Source: Promerops cafer
Taxonomy: Eukaryota > Chordata > Aves > Passeriformes > Nectariniidae
DNA length: 64,000 nt
Assembly (NCBI GenBank): GCA_013398275.1
Contig: VZSE01008355.1
Coordinates: forward strand, 66,698-130,697
Direction of reading: 5' to 3'
In this document: piece after piece, positions 26,301 to 40,139 of the stretch
How positions within the stretch are numbered: position 1 is the stretch's first letter
Layout of the letters: the number at the start of each line of letters is the position of its first letter
Notes under the pieces: generated by a model
What the model was told of the DNA's origin: nothing
Database searches by the model: none
The model's input: only the letters and a program-made list of their open reading frames with translations
Position numbers and translations under genes: made by a program

Positions 26301-29300
26301 TAAAAGAGGAAGAGGAACCTCTCATGTGAAAGGTTATTGTAATAAAATGTAAATTTTATAAACCAAAGTTCATATTGCTTCGTGTTCAATAGCCCTTTCA
26401 GTAATGCCAGCTGGAAGTAGAAAGGCAATTATTCAGAGTCAACAGAGGTTCTCCAACTCTTATAGATAACAATGACCTTAAAAAGAAGATGAAACTTCCA
26501 TTAGAAACTTTTTAAAGAATTGTACATTTTTAAAATTAATTAATTGGGAATGGAAACATTCAGACAGGTCGTCTAAGCCAACATCTGCTACTGGGGGAGT
26601 GGGGCATGGGGGGGATAGCAGGATGTGTTCTCTGGAATTTGTAGCTCCCAAGCAATTCCCCTGATGATTTGATAAATTCCCTGAATATATCTTGTCTAGT
26701 GGGTGTCAGGACACATCTGTGCTGCAGAATAGCACAGGATGACAAGGGAGCAGGAGAAAGGGACACAAAGGCTGGGTGGTGCCATGAGAGCAGTGGGGCT
26801 GGTTCTGAGATGGTTTCTCGTGCCAGGACTGAGGAGCAAAGGTGGTGCTGGTGAGGGCAGGTGGCCCTGGTGTTAACCTGAACTGATCCCCGTGGACCTC
26901 CTGGGCCTGAGCCAAAAGGTGCCACTGTCTGAGCACTGACTGCAGCACCCTGACCAGCCCGAGGCACCAGCCAGGCAGCGAGTGCTGAGCATGTTGATAA
27001 TCTCTTGCCAGGACAGCAGCCACTGTAACGCTCCAAGCTAAAGTGAAAACAACAATAAAGAGGTCTTCAGTTGTCTCCTTCCCTAATATTAAGCCCAGTT
27101 CTAGGCTTGCCTGTGTTTGTCTGGAGAACAATTAGTGCCCCAAGACAAACCAGGAGACGCTTGCTGCTATTACCAGCAGCCCTCATTCCACCTTGAGAGG
27201 TGTTGCAAAATGTGTAAATCAGCTTAGCTTTTCATCCCTTGGTTTTCTTAATCAGGACTTCAACTCCAGCCTTTGATGCAGGCTTTACTCACAACAGACC
27301 TATTAAGTTATTTGCTCCTGCTATTGTGTATCCAGGAGATCCACACATGCCCCACAGTTACACAGAAGCCATCCAGACTGACACCAGTGTTTATGCAAAT
27401 CTCCAGGATTTATCGTTTGGCGTAGACTTTTGGCATCAAGTGCCAACCCTGTATTTAAAAACTACCATGCCATGGAGTACCATCCCAGCCCCAGAAAAAA
27501 AAAAAAGCAGGAGCTATTGGCTTCCAGTGGCACCACCTCTAATCCAGCCTCCCAGCCCTGAATGATTCAGAAGCAGGCTGAGATCTCCCATGCATTGTTT
27601 TGATCCCTAATCCTGCCGGGTCCTCCTCCTTTGATATGCAAGGAGGGCTGCTGTTTGCCAAGGGGTGATTAGGAGACACCAGATGCTGGAGGTTTGGTAG
27701 CACTGGGCAAAGTGGAGTCAGTGTGGCCCGAAAAAGGAGCTGGGAAGGGTCCATGGGTGGAGCTGATGGTGAGTTTGGCCAGACAGTGATGGTGAGGAGG
27801 GCTAAATAACCCTGACACCAGCTCCCACCCTGCCTTCCCACTGGGCCAATTACAGCAGGAAAACAGGCTCTGCCAACCCAAGCATTAAGTGCGTGCCCGT
27901 GGACACAAATGTGGGAGTCCCTGCCTCATCCCAAAATAGCCCAAAAGTCATTGGCTTCTTTTAATGCCAGCCCTCCTCCTGCTTGGGAGCTCTGTGCCAC
28001 CAACCCTGCTGTTCCTAATCTTGGCCCTCATCTTAGCACAGGACCTCTGGGAGCTCATCCTCATGAAAAACACTAATCCCTTCAGGACGCTGAGCAGGCT
28101 CTCATCCCAGGCTCCTGGATTTACCTCATGGTAAAACAGGAAACTCCTCAGCTCCTGCTGAATGAAGCCCTGGCCCTGCCCTGAGCTTTCTGGGGCGTTT
28201 CCACTGCCTTTGGGCTCAGATTAGCACTGGTGCAACGTGGGTGGGGGGTTGAGGATCCTGTGTCTGAGGGACCCCATGGAAAACTAAGAGACTGAAGAGG
28301 TGCACGGATCAATGTGTCTGTGTGCCTGCAAGGCCAAACAAGCAAAAGTGAGGGTGTCATCCTGAGGGAAAACAGTGATCTGTGATTTGTTCAGGTGTGT
28401 TTTGAAAAAAAAAAAAGTCAGAAAGCAGGATGGTCAGGGGTTGGTTTATCACAGGCTGAAGGTCTCTTGGGCTTTATGTCCTGTTCTGCTGTGTCCTGAT
28501 GGACATTTAAAAATGGGATGGCTACCCTGTGGGTGAAGAATCCCCATTCATTTTGTGCCAACTCAGGGCCTGCAAGCAAGGATATCACCCCATCATTAGG
28601 GCTCAGGCTGCTCACAAAGCTGTAATTTCTGTTCAGTCCTTGTAGTCCCATAATATGAAGAGTCAGCATCACCTGGGGCAAAGGGGTCATAACTCACTTA
28701 GGTTCAGCTCAACATCACTGGATTAGAGTGTTGAGAGCAGAAGCTGAAGAGTTTGATATAACATGAGCATCTGCAGGGCCTGTCTGGCTAAGATAAGGGC
28801 TGATTTATGGGGAGGCAAATAATCTTTGATTGGCTCAGAAAGCAGATGAGATTTTACTGTAAGGCTAAAACAAGCCAGTGCCTCCTGGTGTAATCCAGCA
28901 TTGATTATTCTGGGCCAGGTTCAACTCATTATGTGTGTGTATTTATATATATGTATGTATAGTCTATATACTGAACAGGTATTTTGGTTTACACCCATGA
29001 ACAGAAAACTACAGCATAAAAGCAGACAGGGTTGTGGTCTAGGCTTAAGACCAGAGGCAAGATGGGTGTTAGGTCTCAGAAAAGCAGCTTTCCTCATTGT
29101 GCAGAGAAGTGAGTGTTAAACTTGGCTGATCACTGCTGCCAGGAATGCTGAACCAGGTACCCTTGTTTAGGACAAATGGATGTTAAGTGTTACTGGAATA
29201 AGTTACTTGCTCCTATGATGACCCTTAGCTTGCATCCATCTGCTAGGTAACATTGCTCATGTTATTTCTTTTGATCACAAAAGAAGCTTCAAGCAGCTTC

Positions 29301-29980
29301 TCATAGCAGCCACCCCTATAGCCCACCCCCAACCCCCAAAATGTTGCCATGCAAACCCAGTACACCCAAAAGATCACCTGACAAATGCCTCCAGCTCTGA
29401 GCCTTCCCGACACCCAGGAATCCTCAGCCACTACCTCCAACCTTTCAGAAACTTTCCTCCATGCCTCAGTTCCATAGGTTATCTTCTGTCAAGGCAGAAC
29501 CCTAACACAGGAGACTAAAGAAGCACTGTTAGCTCAGCGTGGATTACACGATTGCCCCTAGAGACAGCAGCACTTACTGGAGGAGTTTAGTCCCTGCTAA
29601 AAGCAGAGTGTTAGACTCGGCTCTCTGGTTCCTTCTGGACTTGTGTCCATAGGCATAACCCAACCCCAGTGTTAGCCCGGGAGCCTGGGCAGCTCGACCC
29701 AAACTGTTGGACAATCAGCTTTGCCAGCAATCTCTCACAAGCAGCACTCGCCCCAGGAGGACCCACCAGAGGAGACGCCTGGCTCTGCGGCTGCTGCTCT
29801 CCTCTGCCTCCCTCTGAACTCACGCAGGAGCCCGGTGCTCCATCTCCTACACCAAAACCCTCGTGTGGCTCCAGTGATACCCTGAGGTGTGTCCCAGGAC
29901 ATTCTCACTGCTGGGCTTTCCTGTGGCTGTTAACAACAACGTGGAGGCAGCCTGGGTGGGATTTGGCTTCCTTCCTTGGG

Positions 29981-30005
29981 CCAGCCCAGCCCAGCCCAGC
30001 CCAGC
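29981..30005 (+). repeat. (CCAGC)n microsatellite, five units
   Basis: A pentanucleotide run, CCAGC repeated five times without interruption. Confidence 0.9.
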
Positions 30006-33000
30006 TGTCCTCTCTCTCTGGTCAGTGCAGAGCACTCAGCTCACCCAGAGGTACAGATCCATGACTGAGAAAGGTGGCATGAATAAATACACTCTGTTTT
30101 CCTCATTTTCTCTCCACTGCTTGCTGGGGGAGCTTTGGCACACTTGCAGGGACACCCGAAGCTGGGTGTGTTACATTCAATCTGCCGATGAAAATTTACA
30201 TTTAATGAGCAACCTAAACAACTGTGATTGTTTCTGAGTAGCCCTATTTGCCCTGCTTTAATAGTCTCTGACTTGGTCACCTATTCCAGCCCTTGCAAAT
30301 GTGTTCTTTTGGTGCTCGGTTGGTGCTCTCAATAATTAATTGGTAAGAATGTTACCTGCTGTGGTCTGAGTACAGCCCCTGACCTGGGATGTGTGGGAGG
30401 AGACCCTGCACTGCTGCCTGCTGCTGCTGTGGGAGGACTCTGGGTGCTCGGTGATGCTTAGAGCCTCGGTGCTGTGGCTTTCAGCTCCGAAGAGCTGGCA
30501 TGCTGTGCATAGGCAGGGGGCTGAGCCCTTCCTTGGGATCTCTGTCACTTCTGGAACAGCCTCTGAGACCACACATCTGTGTTCATCCAGCACGTTCCGA
30601 GCAGGAAGGGATGGTAAGAGGAGGCCAGGGAGAAATGCAGCAGTCAGAGGAAAACAAAACAAACCCACAGCCTCCTTTTTGGTTGGAGCTGTCAGAAACA
30701 CATCTGGTGGAGAGCTGATTTCAGCTGTTACCTGACACCAGGTGATATCATGGCGCTGTCTTGGGTGGGGTCTGCAGAGAACAACTTTGGTACAGGAACA
30801 TTAAAGATGTAATGGCTGGTTCAAACAATGGGAGTCAAGGGAAATAAAAGAGAAGGATAAGAAAGTAATTGTCATAATTAGGCAGGAGGAGAAAACTGAA
30901 TAGGCTGTGTTGGAGGCAGAAAAGCGCTGCTGGGTTACCTGCTGCAGGTGTTGAGCTGTAATGGCAAAGTCTCAAAAGGAAAATTAAGAGTTGTGTAATT
31001 AATACTCCATGAATAATGCAAATAGGTGCCCTCACAAGTAGTTGTATAACTGATTTTGTTACAGGGATGCTGCATAATTCCACAATGTGCTTTTCATTTC
31101 CAGCTCTCTTCTTGATGTTCTTCCTCCACATTTCTGCTACAGGAGTTGGCTTTCTTTTCACTGAATTCCTTAGTTTGCCACGTCTGTCCCCATTTTGCTG
31201 CTGCTAGAGAGAGATCCTTAATAACTCGGCTCAGCTAAGAGAGGAGGAAATGAAAGGTGGATCCCTGGGGACCTCCGCTGTAGGTGGCAGGGAGAGAGAG
31301 AGAAAAAACCTGTAGTGAGGTAAGAGGCTGAGTTACAGAGGATGTTGGCAGCTGTGATCCCACAAAACACTGAAACAGCTTCTCCAGGGAAGCAGACACC
31401 TCCAGCCTCTGGAGATCACAGTGCAGCCCTGCAGGATACAGAGGGGAGAGAAAATCTCCACTGGAGAGGGCTGAAATACATGGGCTGTCCTTTGTGTTCA
31501 TTTCCCTTCCTCCCCCCTGCCCTGTGAGTCACTGAGGATTCACCTTTCAGCTCCCGATGCATGAATTCACCTCGACTCAAAGGGCAGGGGCCAGAAGAGG
31601 AGCAGGAGATGAAGAGAGGCTTAAGCCAGTGGCAGCTGGCACACGTGAGGAAAGCAAGGGCAGGCTGGACCCTTGGCGTGTGCGGTGACTGCAGGCACAG
31701 CCTGGGAGGTTCAGCTGGGTCCCCCTGCAGTGACAACACCCCTGCAAGTGCTGCTTCAAGGGACACCACGTGTGGGCATCCAGCAGCTGGCTTAAAGTCT
31801 GGTGGGTGAAGTTTGAGGCTGAGACCGAGTTGAAAGAAAGACAGGACAGATACATTTGCAGCTTAATGACCTTTTTCAGACAAGAAATCAGCATTTAATG
31901 TAGCCTAGGCACAAAGCAGGGACTAGGTTGGAGCAACCATTCCTTGGAGATCCTCATAACTTCTTATTTGCATGTATGCTAGAAAATATGTCACCAAGAT
32001 GTGAGTATTTCTGGTGAGGAAATCTTCCTGTCCCATGTTCTCTTAATGGCTTGATTGAAGGATGGGATGTCAAATAGCACTATATTTAATCCATGGTTAA
32101 AGGATTATTTCTTGGCTCCTCAACAACAACATACTCCGTGGAACCCTGGTGATCTTATGTGTGTCACAATATAATATTTATATCCTCATTAGGTATTAAT
32201 TGTGTCACAACTCGGATCTGCAGCCAAACTCTGCTGGCATCAGATGTGTTTGTACTGACATCCTAACTTCCCTGCTGTCGGCCAAATTCCTTTTGGGCAA
32301 AACTGGAGGACTGGATTGGTTGTTCAGGAAGAGTTTTACGGAGTTAAAAGCACTGGAGGGGGAGCCAAACCCAAAAACTGAGGCTGGCTCTGGCCTTCTG
32401 GCAGGTTTCTCCAACAGCACCAATGACTTCCCTCTTCCACTTCACTCAGATCCCATGGTCTTTTGGGGAGCAACAGAGCTGCCCCCAAAGCCCCAGCATC
32501 TCTCAAGAGCTGGGCTGTGCCTCTCCCAGAACAGACCTCTCAAGAAATTAAACTTTCTGTGGAGCTGAGGTGCTGGGGCCAGCTCTCCCTGCAGGACACC
32601 CAGTGCCTTGCTGAGGATTGAATCTTCTCAGCAGCTGGGTCTGCTCCCGTCGCTCGCTGCTGGCACAGGAGCTTTCATATCTGATCAAGGAAGATAATTG
32701 AAGCCTCTCAGGAGGCCTTCGAGGAAGCCATAATCCTCTGGCACGACAACGTGGCTGGTGAGGAGTGGCCAGGGCTTGGCACAGAGCCCCTGGCACTCAC
32801 CAGGGGCAAGGGGACAGTTTCAGCTGAGATATACAAACCTAACTTTGCTGGGAGCCTTCATCCACTTGGCTGGAAGTTTTTGCCCCTTGCATCTTGGTCT
32901 CTGGTGAATTTTGTTAATCTGGGATACATTCAGGGCCTCAGAGTAAACCCAGAGAAAGAAACAGAGCTTGAGAAAACAGCAGAAGGGCAGGAAGAGGCTT

Positions 33001-33172
33001 GATAAAAAGCAATGTAGCTCTGCAACCCCCCACTCTGTGTGTGCACATGTATGTCTGCAGTGGATGTAAGAAATACTTGGCAAATCCCTTCTTTATGGGC
33101 CAAAGAATGACCCTTAGAGTAGCAACAGCTATTAAAATATGGTGAAGAAGGTAGCTGGGGACAAGGGGAGGA

Positions 33173-33290
33173 GTCACAGAATGGTTTGGGTTGGAAGGAA
33201 CCTTAAAGATCATCCAGTTCCAACCCTACTGCCAATGACACCTTCCACTGGACCAGGTTGCTCAGAGCCCCATGCAGCCTGGCACAAATA
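33173..33290 (-). mobile_element. CR1 LINE 3' fragment
   Basis: The plus strand has TCACAGAATGGTTTGGGTTG, CTTAAAGATCATCCAGTTCC and GACACCTTCCACTGGACCAG, the reverse complement of the CR1 3' end. Confidence 0.9.
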
Positions 33291-33683
33291 AAGCACAATA
33301 AACCACTGCAAAGAGATGAGGCCAAAAGCAAGTAAGTTACTTGCAGCTCCTTTAGTTTTTGGTGATGCAGGAGCAGCAGCCTCATGTACCATTTTGGAGC
33401 CAAGTCCTTGCACCTGGGTTTGGGTTTGGGTTGTTGGGATGGGATAGGGTTGGAGCTGTTGTCAACAAGTAGCATTGTAGGGGAATCAGTAGGAGTTTGT
33501 ATCCTGTCTTGTGTGACTGCTAAAAAGAATGTAAATATGACTTATTCTGCTACAAGAGGAGGTAGAAGCAGAATCCAAAGGCAGGATACCTTTAGACTGA
33601 TCAAATAAACACTTTCAAGGGTTTTTTTTTATGTGTGTGAATATATATATGCACACACATATATATTTATGTGTCTGAATATG

Positions 33684-34142
33684 TATAACAATACATATGT
33701 ATCTATTAATATTTTTTTTAAATGGTAACTGCAGAACAGTGTAGGATTGTGGAAATATTTAAATATTTACTGTAGATAAAGTGGACACTGTGATAAGTGA
33801 CTGGGATGCGGAAGGCATTTTCCCTATGAGTGTTTCCTAACTACTTAGAGAGGAATTATAATTTGATTTTTCCTTGGGCTTTTAACGCAGGAAACCCAAC
33901 ACCCAAAACCTTNTATAACAATACATATGTATCTATTAATATTTTTTTTAAATGGTAACTGCAGAACAGTGTAGGATTGTGGAAATATTTAAATATTTAC
34001 TGTAGATAAAGTGGACACTGTGATAAGTGACTGGGATGCGGAAGGCATTTTCCCTATGAGTGTTTCCTAACTACTTAGAGAGGAATTATAATTTGATTTT
34101 TCCTTGGGCTTTTAACATAGGAAACCCAACACCCAAAATCTT
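33684..34142 (+). repeat. Tandem duplication, 229-bp unit, two copies separated by a single N
   Basis: Copy 1 is 33684-33912 and copy 2 is 33914-34142, with an N at 33913. By eye they differ at only three places, corresponding to 33887, 33888 and 33909, all in the last 26 bases. A near-identical repeat abutting a one-base gap usually marks an assembly overlap not merged, though a real tandem repeat is possible. Confidence 0.9.
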
Positions 34143-34382
34143 CTATTTTGCTATATATATATATATATATATATAATATTTTAAACTGTTAAACCCTAAG
34201 TTTTTTTACTCTGTGATATTACACACTTTTATTCAAATTACACACCCCTAATCTCAGCGCCATCACTCAATTTTGGAAGCCTTCTCCACGGCCTCAGGTC
34301 AAATGCAGTGCTTTCCTGAGGGTCAGTGCCTGTCAGCACAGAAAGCCTGAAATTCTCAGTGACCAGGGTTCCAAGAGAAAGA
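34118..34382 (+). repeat. Dispersed repeat, copy B (probably LTR-derived)
   Basis: Second copy of the repeat at the window start, in the same orientation and roughly 80-85% identical by eye. A short TATATA run in copy A corresponds here to an expanded (TA)n at about 34152-34175. It begins inside the 3' end of the 230-bp tandem duplication. Confidence 0.65.
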
Positions 34383-35586
34383 GCCACACTAAAAAGCTGG
34401 AATGGCTCAAGATCCCATCCCTTTTGCTTCCTACCTCACCCAGCCTCCCCCTGTCCCACGTCCCTGTTGATTCCTCACAAAGAGCTCAGATGGGGTTGAT
34501 CCTTCCGTGGGAAGTCCCACTGCCTCGTTGTGACCCCTGTGCCAACTTGCGGCACTGGAAGAGCCCTCCCTGCGAGCTCACAGAGGGGACAAAGTAGTGG
34601 CACGCACTGGGGGCCTTTGTGGCACACCTCAGAGCGCAGTACTGGGAATTTTATATGGAAACAACCTGACTTTTAACGTTTTTCTGGACGCTGTGGAGCA
34701 CTGCCTGGAGCAGGGTGCTGCAGCGTGGGCCGGGAGGGAGCAGAGGAGGTGGCATTTGAAGGAGCGGTTCCAGATGTCTGCAGGCGTCAAGCACAACGCT
34801 GGCCAAGTCCCATAGGTCGGCGTCCCTCTGGTTTTAATGAGAGTCAGATGCATAAAATCCCTTGGAAACAGGCTGCTGCTGTTAAAGGAATGACAGCCTC
34901 CCCTGGAGCATCATTTCTTGGCTTGCTTCAGGCTAGAGAGTCAGCACAGTCCTGAAAATACCGTGGAGCAGAACAGTCCCTTTCCAAGGGTGAGCTTGGC
35001 TAGCTGTGCCACTGGGGTCTGCACCCTCTGCCTGACCCCAAGCCAGCCCTGCTTCCCCCCTGCCCTTCAGCTGCCAGCACCCACCCAGCAGGGGGAAAAG
35101 GGAACCCCCTCTAGGCACAAGCCTCTGCCAGCAGGGCGAGGCCGGTGTGTTCCTCCACGTTTGTTGGCCTTTTAGTTTATTTTTTCTTTTAACTCCTCCA
35201 GGAAGGAGGAGTTGAGTTACCGCTCAACTAATTGAGAAGTAAGGGAAGCTCAGAGGGAGGAGGGGGAGGATCAGGTATGCCTCAGTTTCCCCAGTGGCAC
35301 AGGCTGGTTCTGAGCCACGATGACTCCCCAGCCCTTTCTCTTTGCTGGGTGTGCTTGGCAGCACAGCTCATTAACAGCAGCCTTCACCATCGGGCTTCAC
35401 CCTGGCTCGAGAGGCTGTTTTGGTTACTAATGAGGAGAAATGAATGGATAAGTCCAGTGGCATCAGCAACGCTGCCTCCCTGCCAAAAAACTGGCTGGCA
35501 AAGCCCAGCCAGCCCCGTGAGCCAGAGCCAGCTGTAGCACAGTGCTTGCCGGCACACGCCGAGCTGGCTGCCACCCGGGGCAAAGA

Positions 35587-35619
35587 GCTGCTGCAGGGCT
35601 GCTGCAGGGCTGCTGCAAG
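35587..35619 (+). repeat. Three copies of an 11-bp CTG-rich unit
   Basis: GCTGCTGCAGG repeated three times, the last with one change. Confidence 0.85.
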
Positions 35620-37435
35620 GCTGCCTCATCCTGGCAGGCCTTTGGGAAGGAAACACAGGGTGCTGTGCTGAAAGCATGTCCTGGGCTGTGTCCTTGGCAC
35701 GGCCATGGGGATGCCAGGAGCAGTTCTGCAGCTCTCTCTTTCTCCAAAGCTGGCAGAGACAAGGATGGGAAGTGAGCCCCTCAGTTTCCAACTCTGCAAA
35801 GATTTTTGCTTTGGAAATGACCTACAGCTGGGACCTTTTTGGCAGAGAAAACACTGCCCTGATGAAAGTGAGAGAGGTGCAGACTGTGGGTTGTACCTGT
35901 GGCCAAAGAGCTTTTCTGCATCTGCACTGGCTGCCCTGGTTTGCTGCACTAAAGCAAACTTCTTCCCTGGGAATTGGTGCAGTGAGAAATGTGTCAGGAG
36001 CCCAGAGGATAAGGAGAGAACAGAGATGATCCTGAGAGCAGTTTGGCTTGGTGAGCAATGGAGCAGTACCACCTTTCTTTAAAAAATCACCATCAGAATC
36101 TGGATTTATGTCAAGACCTGTGGAATAAAGGCTTTTCTGCTCTGGGAAGTCAGTGATCAGGCTAAGTTAATCTCAGGGCATCCAGCATCTTCTTCAAGCT
36201 GGGATGGCCTGGTCTGCTGAATAGATTTTAAATCTTACCTTTTATTAAAGGAAGATGTAGTGTTTTGTGAGTTGTGGAGACTGGCAGAGGTTAGGCTGAA
36301 GTCAGCCTTTATATTCACCACAAACGTCTAGACTTTGATTTTGCAAATGCCTAAACCCCACTGCACGTGTGCTTTTGGATGTAGCTACTGTGATAGAAGT
36401 TTCCAATGTCAGTTATAATTGTGCCCTGCTAAACCTCCTACAATGCCCCTAGCTAAGCATCTTTGCAAAAGCAAGGCAATGCTGGGGCAAAGCCAGCCTC
36501 ACTGGGGTTTTAAAACACAGCAGACATCAGTAATTCAGCACAGGACTTGGCATGTTTTGCCTGTTAGTGGACTAAGAAAAGCAATCCTATTTCAATAGAT
36601 AAAAGGGAAATGTATTGGACCCGCTCCCTGTTGAGGCAGGGTCAGGGCATGAACTCCTGTGAAAACTGGCTCTGCCAGGATTTATTTCCTCTGATCCGAT
36701 CAGGCAATGGAGACTGGTGGGGGAGACTCGTCAGGCAAATTTCCCTCCTTGTGCATGTTCTGAGTTGGCCCAAGGCCCTTATTCCTCTCACGGCCAAGGG
36801 TTACTCTGTGCCTCCGGGGCAGAGCAAATGGGCTCCTGCCTGCTCTTCCAGGGGAGAGTGCAGAACATCTTTCCCCTTCTCATTGCCACAGCTGTAGTGT
36901 TTGTCTTACACTTCTGCATGTTTCTACTCGAGTCTCTTAGACAAGGTGTTTCTGTGTAGATCACAAGTTGCTCTTTATTAGTTTTTAAATGGTCTTAGCT
37001 CTACATCACTGCAGAGCAAAGCCTGAAAGCCTCTCCCACACTATTTCAAAAACACCAGCTAAATAAGACAGTGGAAGCACTGATTTTAAATCCGATTCTT
37101 CCTCTAGTGCCTGCTGAGTGTTTCTCTTATAAGCTCAGGACTTCTCTGGTGCAGCAGCGAGGGTTTTCCAGCCCAGCCATGCCAGCCTCTGCAGGGTGAC
37201 AGTGTCCCCGGGGCACAGCCTCCCCACCCTGCTCTCCAGCACAGCTCACTGCCCTCCCGGCCCTGCGTCTCACCGCCGCAGCCCCTGACGCTCAGCCCGA
37301 CGTGTTGGGATCTGCCTGTGCCACCTCCCCTGGAAAGGGCTTCCTGTGCTCTTACCCTGCCCTGCTTAATCAGCGCTCGCTTTGCGGTCTGAGTCTCTCC
37401 CTGGCTTGGGTTGGCAGTAGTAGTGGACGTGGCAG

Positions 37436-37503
37436 TGCTGGGTAAATGGTTGGACTCGATCATCTCGGAGGTCTTTTCCAACCTAAACGATTCCGTGATT
37501 CCA
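37436..37503 (+). mobile_element. CR1 LINE terminal fragment
   Basis: AATGGTTGGACTCGATCATC, then GGAGGTCTTTTCCAACCTAA and ACGATTCCGTGATTCCAT. This is a CR1 3' terminus with its short ATTCTATG-like tail repeats. Confidence 0.8.
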
Positions 37504-39959
37504 TAGGAGTGCCTGCATTTGGCATTTTACCACAGCCCTGGATGAAAGAGCATCCCAGAAAAATGGAGAGGGGAGGCAGTGGAGCAGTGTTGGGAATGAT
37601 CCATCCCTCTCCAATACCAAACTGGTGTGGCCAAAGTTGTTACAGGCTTCAAGCAGAGATCTGGGCGCACTTTCAGGTGGTTTTGGCCAAAGAACAGGAC
37701 AGGCAAAGTGCAGCTGGGCATCTTCCCTCAACCCCCTGGCCCCAGGACAGGTGTCTGAAGAACCCACTGCTCTGTCTGTTCTTGTGAAGAACCCACTCTT
37801 CCTTGCTTGTGTGGGTCTCCTCCAAAGAAACACATCAGAAGTCAAGGAAGGGGAAAGGCTGGATGCTCCCTCCTCAAGGCACAGGGACAACAGGATCTGA
37901 TCCTGTGGACTTTAGCACCTGAAGGCTTTGCCTGGGATTTTTGGAGACACCCATGAGCTGGTCTGCACCTCATGCCACCCAGCTCGGGTTAAAGGAGCCT
38001 GGAGGAGAGGAGATATCCCCTCCTCCAGACCTCTGCTAAGGGAGGCCTTGCAGAGCAGCTCCCACATGCCTTGTTTTTCTTGCAAGCCTGATGTTGAGTG
38101 GAGCCAAGGTGGTGCAAGAGAGGAGAGGAGGCAGGAATGAAAGGGCTGAGGTTTGCCTCGGGGCCTCTTTGCAATCACCCAGCAATTCTCTCCCCTCTCC
38201 ACCACCGCTGTGTTTGAACCGCAGGCTTGTCGAGTCCTCTCGAGGCCTGTACAAACACGGCGCTGAGCAGCAGGTAAATAAAGCTGCCTGGTGCTGGGAA
38301 CAAACTGCTGCAAAGACAGGTAATGCAGCAGGGGCTGTGCCTCCCCCGGGGGCGGAGGCTGGGATGGAGGAGCCAGGAATGGGGATGGTGTGAGGCACCT
38401 TGCCCGCTGCTGGGGCTCCTGCACGGGGAGACGGCACCAGCGGGTGCTGGCAGGAGCCCAGACTGTGCCACCGGAGCTGTGCAGGCAGAAAAACCACATC
38501 TAGAGATGAAAAGGTGAAGGTTATGGTCACAAACATCATTTCACTCTATCTTTTTTTTCTTATGTTTCTCGCTGGGCTGAAATGGCCACCTGGGGCCATG
38601 GCCAGAAGCCCAAAGGAAGCAGATGAGCACAGTGTCTGCAGAAACCCTGCAAGCAACCTCTGCCTGATCTTGGAGGTGAGCAGGAAAAGTTGATGTTCAT
38701 CTTTCAGCCCTCTCACCTGCAAGGGAGCAGCTGGGGACCTGGAGCAGGCTCAGCTCCGTGGAGCCCTTTGTGTCACACGCCACCTCAAACCCACCAAAGC
38801 CTACAGGGTTTTTTTTAAAGAACACACCTGAGATTGGAAAGAGACAAAGAAATGCCTGTAAGCTTTAGGTCAACAGCCAGAGACTTCAGCTAAGTCAGAG
38901 GAGTGACTATATGCACATATGACTAGAAAAGTCACCCGTAGGAGACCTTTACAAAACAGTAATTCCTAATTGCTGCATTAGTGCCAATTTAGCACCCCCA
39001 CTCACCCCTCCTGCCCCCAAGGAAGGCTGGTTCACAGGGAAAAATGCCCACTCCAATATTGGCAGCATGTCATTGCAATCCTTTGGGGTTTTTTTTTGTC
39101 TAGTGCCAGCTGTGTTGCCTTCTGTGTAATGCATAGCTGGTGCCTGTTATTGTGAAAGACAGCATGGAAATAAGGACTCATGAGTGTGGCCTCATGTTTA
39201 ATTAGAAGCTAATGTACTATTATTATTAGGCACTGAAGGAATGTACTGGCGAAGCAGTGTTTGAGCTGTTTTAAAAGCATTTTATAAGTGTACTTTCCCC
39301 TTGCCTTGCTGGTGTGAACCACCTTTATTAGGAGGTGCAAGACTGCTGTTACCTGGTCTTACAGCTCTTTTGCACTTCAGGCAAGTATGGAATTTAAGTA
39401 TCTTTAATCTCACTGTTCAGGAGACTGTGAAACAGAAGGGAATGGTGTGTGCCAGGCTAAGCCAAGCATTTAAGCTTGAGAGACCAAGTGGTCTGTGGTT
39501 GAATTTGCTATATTGAGACAGTGATTAAGAGCAGCTTAATGAAACATGGCCACCTTATTGGTCTCCAGAGAAGTGGAAGGAAGTAGGAAAATGACAGTTT
39601 GAATGAGAAGTTTCCCTGTCAGCACCTTTAGGAGCTTGCTGGGACTGCCATGCTCTGCTCTGAGTGGCATTGCTTTGTAACCTCCATGTGAGTGGCATGA
39701 GCGTGGCTCCACCATCTACTTTTTAATACCATTTCATTCTCCACAAACAGCTACAGCAGAAGAGGAAACCATCCCAGTTGTACATCAATGTGTTACAAGC
39801 ATAAAAAAAGGTTAGGTTATGTGAGGCCTCATTCTTCAATTTTGTTCTGTAAATAACAAACACTTCCCATTCCTTCAAGCTCCTGGCTTTCTGTAAAGCT
39901 GTAGGGAATGTAAAACTGAGGGCAGCCTTACACGTCAACACTCTGGGCTTCAACATCAC

Positions 39960-40065
39960 TCAAGACAAGGCTGGATGGAGCTCTGAGCAACCTGATCTAG
40001 TGGAAGGTGTCCCTGCCCAGGTCAGGGGGTCTTTAAGGTCCCTTCTAATCCATTCTGTGATCACT
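39960..40065 (+). mobile_element. CR1 LINE 3' fragment just beyond the RIPK4 3' UTR
   Basis: AAGGCTGGATGGAGCTCTGA, GGAAGGTGTCCCTGCCCAGG and the terminal CCATTCTGTGATCACT identify the CR1 3' end. It sits about 75-100 bp past the proposed cleavage site and could limit or supply 3'-end signals. Confidence 0.88.
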
Positions 40066-40139
40066 AAACACAGGATAGTTGTGTTCTGCTGTTGTTGGTC
40101 AATGTGTTTTCAGCTGCTTTACCGACTCCAAAATACAGA

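Larger units (their letters stand above)
19396..39959. other. Intergenic sequence, right part
   Basis: It contains the CR1 copies at 22862, 33173 and 37436, the tandem duplication at 33684, repeat copy B, and microsatellites. The longest frames (about 120-195 codons, near 38 kb) are in GC-rich stretches with no recognisable domain. No gene is supported. A non-coding RNA or distal enhancers could be present and would not be visible this way. Confidence 0.7.

Noticed and set aside
29981..30005. CRISPR-like or other ordered array
   Set aside because: All tandem repeats in the window are simple or two- to five-copy units without unique spacers, as expected in a vertebrate nuclear genome.
37912..38539. 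Overlapping 167- and 195-codon minus-strand frames
   Set aside because: Two long frames overlap in a GC-rich block, neither resembles a known protein, and both are rich in Pro, Ser and Ala as in chance frames.
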